A DNA stretch of 6,462 nucleotides from Planctomycetaceae bacterium. Its GTDB lineage: Bacteria; Planctomycetota; Planctomycetia; Pirellulales; Pirellulaceae. Positions 3,562-6,462 of the stretch are shown piece by piece. The position numbers and the translations under genes are program-made. The DNA lies in NCBI GenBank assembly GCA_024642765.1, contig JAHEAM010000224.1:1-6462 (forward strand). The letters are read 5' to 3'. A model generated the notes under the pieces. It was not told where the DNA came from, made no database searches, and saw nothing but the letters and a program-made list of their open reading frames with translations. How positions within the stretch are numbered: the first letter of the stretch is position 1; every line of letters begins with the position of its first letter.

Positions 3562-6285
3562 ATGCCTAACAATTTTGCTCCAATCGCCAAAGTTAACGCG
3601 TCGAGTATCGAAATTGGTTCAAAAACGTTATTTTCCAATTTGATTTCCGTCTTGGATTTGGACGGCAATGAAATTTTAAAATACCGAGTACGCGATAATG
3701 GTTCGGTAAACTATTCCGCGTTTTTGACAAAGTCGAGTGTCAGACTGAATGCCGGACAATGGTATGAATTCAATGCCAGTGAATTGGCGTCTGTTTACTT
3801 CAATGCCGCATTGATTGCTTCTGGCGAGTCCATTAGCGTCCAGGCCTATGATGGGCGTTGGAGCTCTGTTGCCTCAGGAATTATCACAACGATTAACGGC
3901 AATTTCTTTGCACCCGTGATCGAAACGATTGATGGCTCTGTTCTTGCCGACGAATTCGCAACTATCACGGAGCTGTTTACCGCTTCAGATCGTGATGGCG
4001 ATCCAATTGTCCAGTATCGAATTGCTGACCGATCTCCGTCAGCAAATTCGGGCTATTTCACTCTCAACGGAGTAGCCATGCCTCAAGGCCAGTGGATGAA
4101 CGTTCAACCAGCTGACATTTCAAAACTTCGATATGTTTCGGCCGCTTTCGGTACCCAAACCGAGATGGTTTCGATCATGGCGACGGACGGCAAGTACTTT
4201 AGCGATGTCTATTCACTGACGATGACAACGACACCTAATAGCAACGCTCCGACGGTGTCGGCTTTTGCAGGTAGCGGTCGGCTAAGCTCCGAGACGGCAA
4301 TCAGTCACTTCTTCAACGCCAGTGACCTCGACGGCAACACAATTAAGAATTTGAAATTGCGTGACACCGGTACGAACCCCTTGAGCGGTCGATTTCATGT
4401 CAATGGTGTAGCCCAAACTCAAGGCGAATGGTTCACGGTTCCCTACCGTGACTTGGACTCCATCACTTACAAGTATGGCGCCCAAGGCGAAACGGAAACA
4501 TTTGAAGTCCAAGTTTATGATGGACGTTATTGGAGCACCGTCAAAGAAGGTCTGGTATCGTCAATTCCTGTTCCGGTTTTCAACGCTGACAAAAAAGATG
4601 TCATTATTGACACGCTTGAAAAGAAAAACCTTTCAAGTTTCTTCTCGCAAACCGATAGCGGACCGGCATTTGAGCGATACCAAGTCATCGACGTAACCAG
4701 CGGTCCTAAAACTGCCAAAATCACTCTGAACTCAAATCCATTAGCGGAAGATATCGTCTACACGTTTAATGCGACACAGTACAACAGCCTGTTGGTCGAG
4801 GGCGGTCTGGCGGACGCCGGGCGCGGCTACGACGATTTGAAAGTCCGTGCCTTCAACGGAATCTATTGGACGCCTTGGGAAGAAGTCAATGTATTGACAG
4901 AACCTAACTACGAATTTGGTATTTATTCAGGCCAGAAATGGAATGGCGTCGTTGGTAACAAAACGGTTGTCACATATACGTTTATTGATGGAACACCGGT
5001 CAATGGGCCCTATCCACCGTTGCCGACATATTATGCGATAGATTCCGACGAAGCTAATGGAGTCATTGCGCTTTCTGCTGATCAACGCACTGCAATTCGA
5101 AATATTCTGGCTGATATCGAAGGATACGCGAATCTAGATTTTGTTGAGGTTCCCTATGAGTTCTCAGCTAGTCAAGCCACAATTACTTTTGGTGGCAACG
5201 ATCAATCACCAGTTGGCTCGCAAGGTTGGGCTTATTTGCCTTTAGGTAACGGACGAGGCTCGACTCCAGGAGATGTTTGGTTCCATAATGACCCAGCAGA
5301 TGACACAAACATTACCAACGTTGCAAATCCTGACAACGACACGCCTGGTATGTATGGAATCCTAACTTATGTTCATGAAATTGGGCATGCATTGGGCTTT
5401 GATCATTCGTTTTCGCACAATTATGCGTTGCCGGTTTCGATTGATTCGCACGACAATACCGTGATGAGTTATACCAATTCGCCGGTTCGTCCAAATGATT
5501 ATCCAATTACCTTCATGTATTACGACGTGCTCAATATTCAAAGTATTTATGGAGCAAACACTGATTTTCGTACAGGCAACGATCAATATTCGTTTGCGAA
5601 CGATGACGTTTATCGTCAGATTGTTTGGGATGGAGGTGGAATCGATACTATCAGTTACTTCAACCAAATTCCTGGTGCCAGTATCGACCTGCGTGAAGGC
5701 AAATGGTCGTCGCTCAATGGTGTCTCCAATGCATTGATTATTGCGAAAGACGCCGTGATCGAAAATGCTCGTGGCACACGATCAAATGACACAATTCACG
5801 GCAATGGATATCGGAATCTGATTTGGGGTTATGCAGGTGATGACCGAATCACGGGCGATGGCGGTAATGACTTGCTCCGAGGTATGGAAGGCAGCGACAC
5901 CTACGTTTGGGAAACGGGAGACGGCCTCGATCGAATTGACGAAGAACGACTTGGCGGTCGTGACGTGATTGAAATCCACGATGTCACGGGTGACCTTGAC
6001 GCACTCGAAAACGACTTCTCATTCACCCGTGTAGGCGCCGGACTGCGGGATCTGCGGATCGACCTTACGATGAATCGTGGCCAATCGCATGGTTCGATGA
6101 TCGTCACCAACGAGGCTTGGGGCGCCTCTCGAGTCGAAACGCTTCGGTTCTTTGATGCCGCAGGTGAGCAAATTGGTAACGATGTTGACCTTACGTCCGT
6201 TTATGCCGGTTCTACCAATACGAAACAACAATTCAAACTCACAGATTTTGAAACAACATTCGGCTTTATCGCCGTCCCGGTCTAG
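3562..6285 (+). CDS. RTX metalloprotease, serralysin (M10) type, with four cadherin-like repeats
   Basis: This predicted secreted zinc endopeptidase has 907 residues. Four cadherin-like repeats occupy roughly 6-110, 117-223, 229-333 and 338-446. The M10 catalytic domain follows (about 450-670), with SGQKW near its start and GDVWFHND at 570-577. The zinc site is HEIGHALGFDH at 605-615 (H605, H609, H615; catalytic E606). The Met-turn VMSYT holds M635 and Y637, and SIYGAN at 661-666 matches the serralysin YGAN signature. Five in-phase nonapeptides (738-782) form a short RTX array, followed by about 125 non-RTX residues ending FGFIAVPV. There is no N-terminal signal peptide. RTX repeats with an uncleaved C-terminal tail indicate export by a type I ABC system, with calcium-driven folding outside; no exporter is in the window. 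Serralysins usually put the catalytic domain near the N-terminus after a short propeptide, so the long repeat region in front is unusual. Substrate is unknown; the repeats may bind surfaces or carbohydrate. A strong terminator follows 30 nt after the stop. Confidence 0.93.
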   Translation: MPNNFAPIAKVNASSIEIGSKTLFSNLISVLDLDGNEILKYRVRDNGSVNYSAFLTKSSVRLNAGQWYEFNASELASVYFNAALIASGESISVQAYDGRWSSVASGIITTINGNFFAPVIETIDGSVLADEFATITELFTASDRDGDPIVQYRIADRSPSANSGYFTLNGVAMPQGQWMNVQPADISKLRYVSAAFGTQTEMVSIMATDGKYFSDVYSLTMTTTPNSNAPTVSAFAGSGRLSSETAISHFFNASDLDGNTIKNLKLRDTGTNPLSGRFHVNGVAQTQGEWFTVPYRDLDSITYKYGAQGETETFEVQVYDGRYWSTVKEGLVSSIPVPVFNADKKDVIIDTLEKKNLSSFFSQTDSGPAFERYQVIDVTSGPKTAKITLNSNPLAEDIVYTFNATQYNSLLVEGGLADAGRGYDDLKVRAFNGIYWTPWEEVNVLTEPNYEFGIYSGQKWNGVVGNKTVVTYTFIDGTPVNGPYPPLPTYYAIDSDEANGVIALSADQRTAIRNILADIEGYANLDFVEVPYEFSASQATITFGGNDQSPVGSQGWAYLPLGNGRGSTPGDVWFHNDPADDTNITNVANPDNDTPGMYGILTYVHEIGHALGFDHSFSHNYALPVSIDSHDNTVMSYTNSPVRPNDYPITFMYYDVLNIQSIYGANTDFRTGNDQYSFANDDVYRQIVWDGGGIDTISYFNQIPGASIDLREGKWSSLNGVSNALIIAKDAVIENARGTRSNDTIHGNGYRNLIWGYAGDDRITGDGGNDLLRGMEGSDTYVWETGDGLDRIDEERLGGRDVIEIHDVTGDLDALENDFSFTRVGAGLRDLRIDLTMNRGQSHGSMIVTNEAWGASRVETLRFFDAAGEQIGNDVDLTSVYAGSTNTKQQFKLTDFETTFGFIAVPV
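3577..4899 (+). repeat. four cadherin-like domain repeats within the protease
   Basis: The repeats are about 110 residues apart. Each of the first three opens with a calcium-type acidic motif: DLDGNE at 32-37, DRDGDP at 143-148, DLDGNT at 255-260. The fourth has only TDSGPA at 364-369. Repeats 2 and 3 share a central pattern, GYFTLNGVAMPQGQW at 164-178 and GRFHVNGVAQTQGEW at 276-290. All end alike: AYDGRWSS (95), ATDGKYFS (207), VYDGRYWS (318), AFNGIYWT (430). The pattern recalls repeats with SDADGDTI and FDGTAWS motifs found in large RTX surface proteins. At DNA level the copies are clearly diverged, so this is an old duplication. Confidence 0.85.
5773..5907 (+). repeat. five-unit RTX nonapeptide array
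   Basis: Five consecutive 9-residue units run from 738 to 782: GTRSNDTIH, GNGYRNLIW, GYAGDDRIT, GDGGNDLLR and GMEGSDTYV. The third and fourth fit the calcium-binding consensus GGxGxDxLx best; the second lacks the aspartate. Such arrays wind into a calcium-bound beta roll after export. This one is short but similar in scale to those of serralysins. Confidence 0.85.
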
Positions 6286-6288
6286 AAT

Positions 6289-6357
6289 TGCCTACCGGTA
6301 ATTCGAGCTTACAAGACCTCGTCGGAATCCCGGCGAGGTTTTTTTGTATGCCTACCG
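6289..6357. repeat. 9-bp direct repeat flanking the terminator
   Basis: TGCCTACCG occurs at 6289-6297 and again at 6349-6357, 60 bp apart, on either side of the terminator. The first copy runs into the palindrome TACCGGTA (6293-6300). Nothing else suggests a mobile element, and chance is the simplest reading. Confidence 0.3.
6316..6345 (+). terminator. strong intrinsic terminator of the protease gene
   Basis: ACCTCGTCGG (6316-6325) pairs with CCGGCGAGGT (6330-6339) in a 10-bp stem with a single G-U pair and the tetraloop AATC. Seven Ts (6339-6345) follow. It lies 30 nt after the stop codon and ends the transcript before the next reading frame. Confidence 0.9.
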
Positions 6358-6398
6358 AAAAATCACCAACGTAACACCGGCCAGTTTGAATACGTTTA

Positions 6399-6462
6399 AT
6401 GAGCACGAAACCCGACAGCCCAGACAATGACGACCCAAATTTGCCGCCAGCAATTCGTGGCG
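6399..6462 (+). CDS. possible start of another gene, cut by the right edge
   Basis: An ATG at 6399 opens a frame of 21 codons to the right edge (MSTKPDSPDNDDPNLPPAIR and on), preceded by an in-frame stop at 6387. The hydrophilic, P/D-rich sequence would suit the disordered N-terminus of a larger protein. No clear Shine-Dalgarno sequence is present. A second ATG at 6427, in another frame, is also open to the edge, so the frame is not settled. No function can be assigned. Confidence 0.35.
   Translation, partial: MSTKPDSPDNDDPNLPPAIRG

Noticed and set aside
5362..5667. 101-codon minus-strand frame inside the protease gene
   Set aside because: It lies antisense to the zinc site and Met-turn coding region and has no features of its own.
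6289..6357. Direct repeats TGCCTACCG as a target-site duplication
   Set aside because: The 60-bp interval holds only a terminator and no transposon ends or transposase; listed as a minor repeat only.
1..6462. CRISPR array, tRNA, rRNA or insertion sequence
   Set aside because: No regularly spaced direct repeats, no cloverleaf-like sequence, and no transposase reading frame were seen.

Overview
The window carries the 5' part of a lysine-pathway gene (dapA, minus strand), a complete family X DNA polymerase gene (polX, plus strand), an unrecognised 104-codon gene, and a large secreted metalloprotease of the serralysin (M10) type with N-terminal cadherin-like repeats and a short RTX calcium-binding array. 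A further reading frame opens at the right edge. Gene spacing, Shine-Dalgarno-type starts and two good intrinsic-terminator candidates say bacterium. Base composition looks balanced to slightly AT-rich by eye. The gene mix (PolX with a PHP domain, RTX/M10 protease with cadherin-like domains, wide gaps) would suit an aquatic Gram-negative, possibly a planctomycete of the Pirellulaceae kind. That placement is a guess; nothing here is diagnostic.

Layout. 1-623 (minus): dapA, running off the left edge. 624-944: gap between divergent genes, with a plausible polX promoter and a perfect dyad on the dapA side. 945-2666 (plus): polX. 2667-3120: 454-bp gap holding several inverted repeats, clustered in 2865-3098 directly before the ribosome binding site of the small gene. 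3121-3435 (plus): small gene of unknown function. 3436-3561: hairpin plus T-tract that looks like a terminator, with a perfect TATAAT inside its loop. 3562-6285 (plus): RTX/M10 protease, 907 residues from the preferred start. 6316-6345: strong intrinsic terminator. 6399 onward: possible start of another gene.

How the parts relate. dapA and polX are housekeeping genes that only share a divergent control region. The small gene and the protease lie in the same direction and may form one accessory locus, but the terminator-like element between them suggests separate or conditional transcription. The protease has no classical N-terminal signal peptide and ends with RTX repeats and a non-RTX tail, as expected for type I (ABC exporter) secretion; no exporter gene is visible. 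The points most worth following are the structured leader before the small gene, the promoter-in-terminator arrangement before the protease, the unidentified small protein, and the unusual domain order of the protease.
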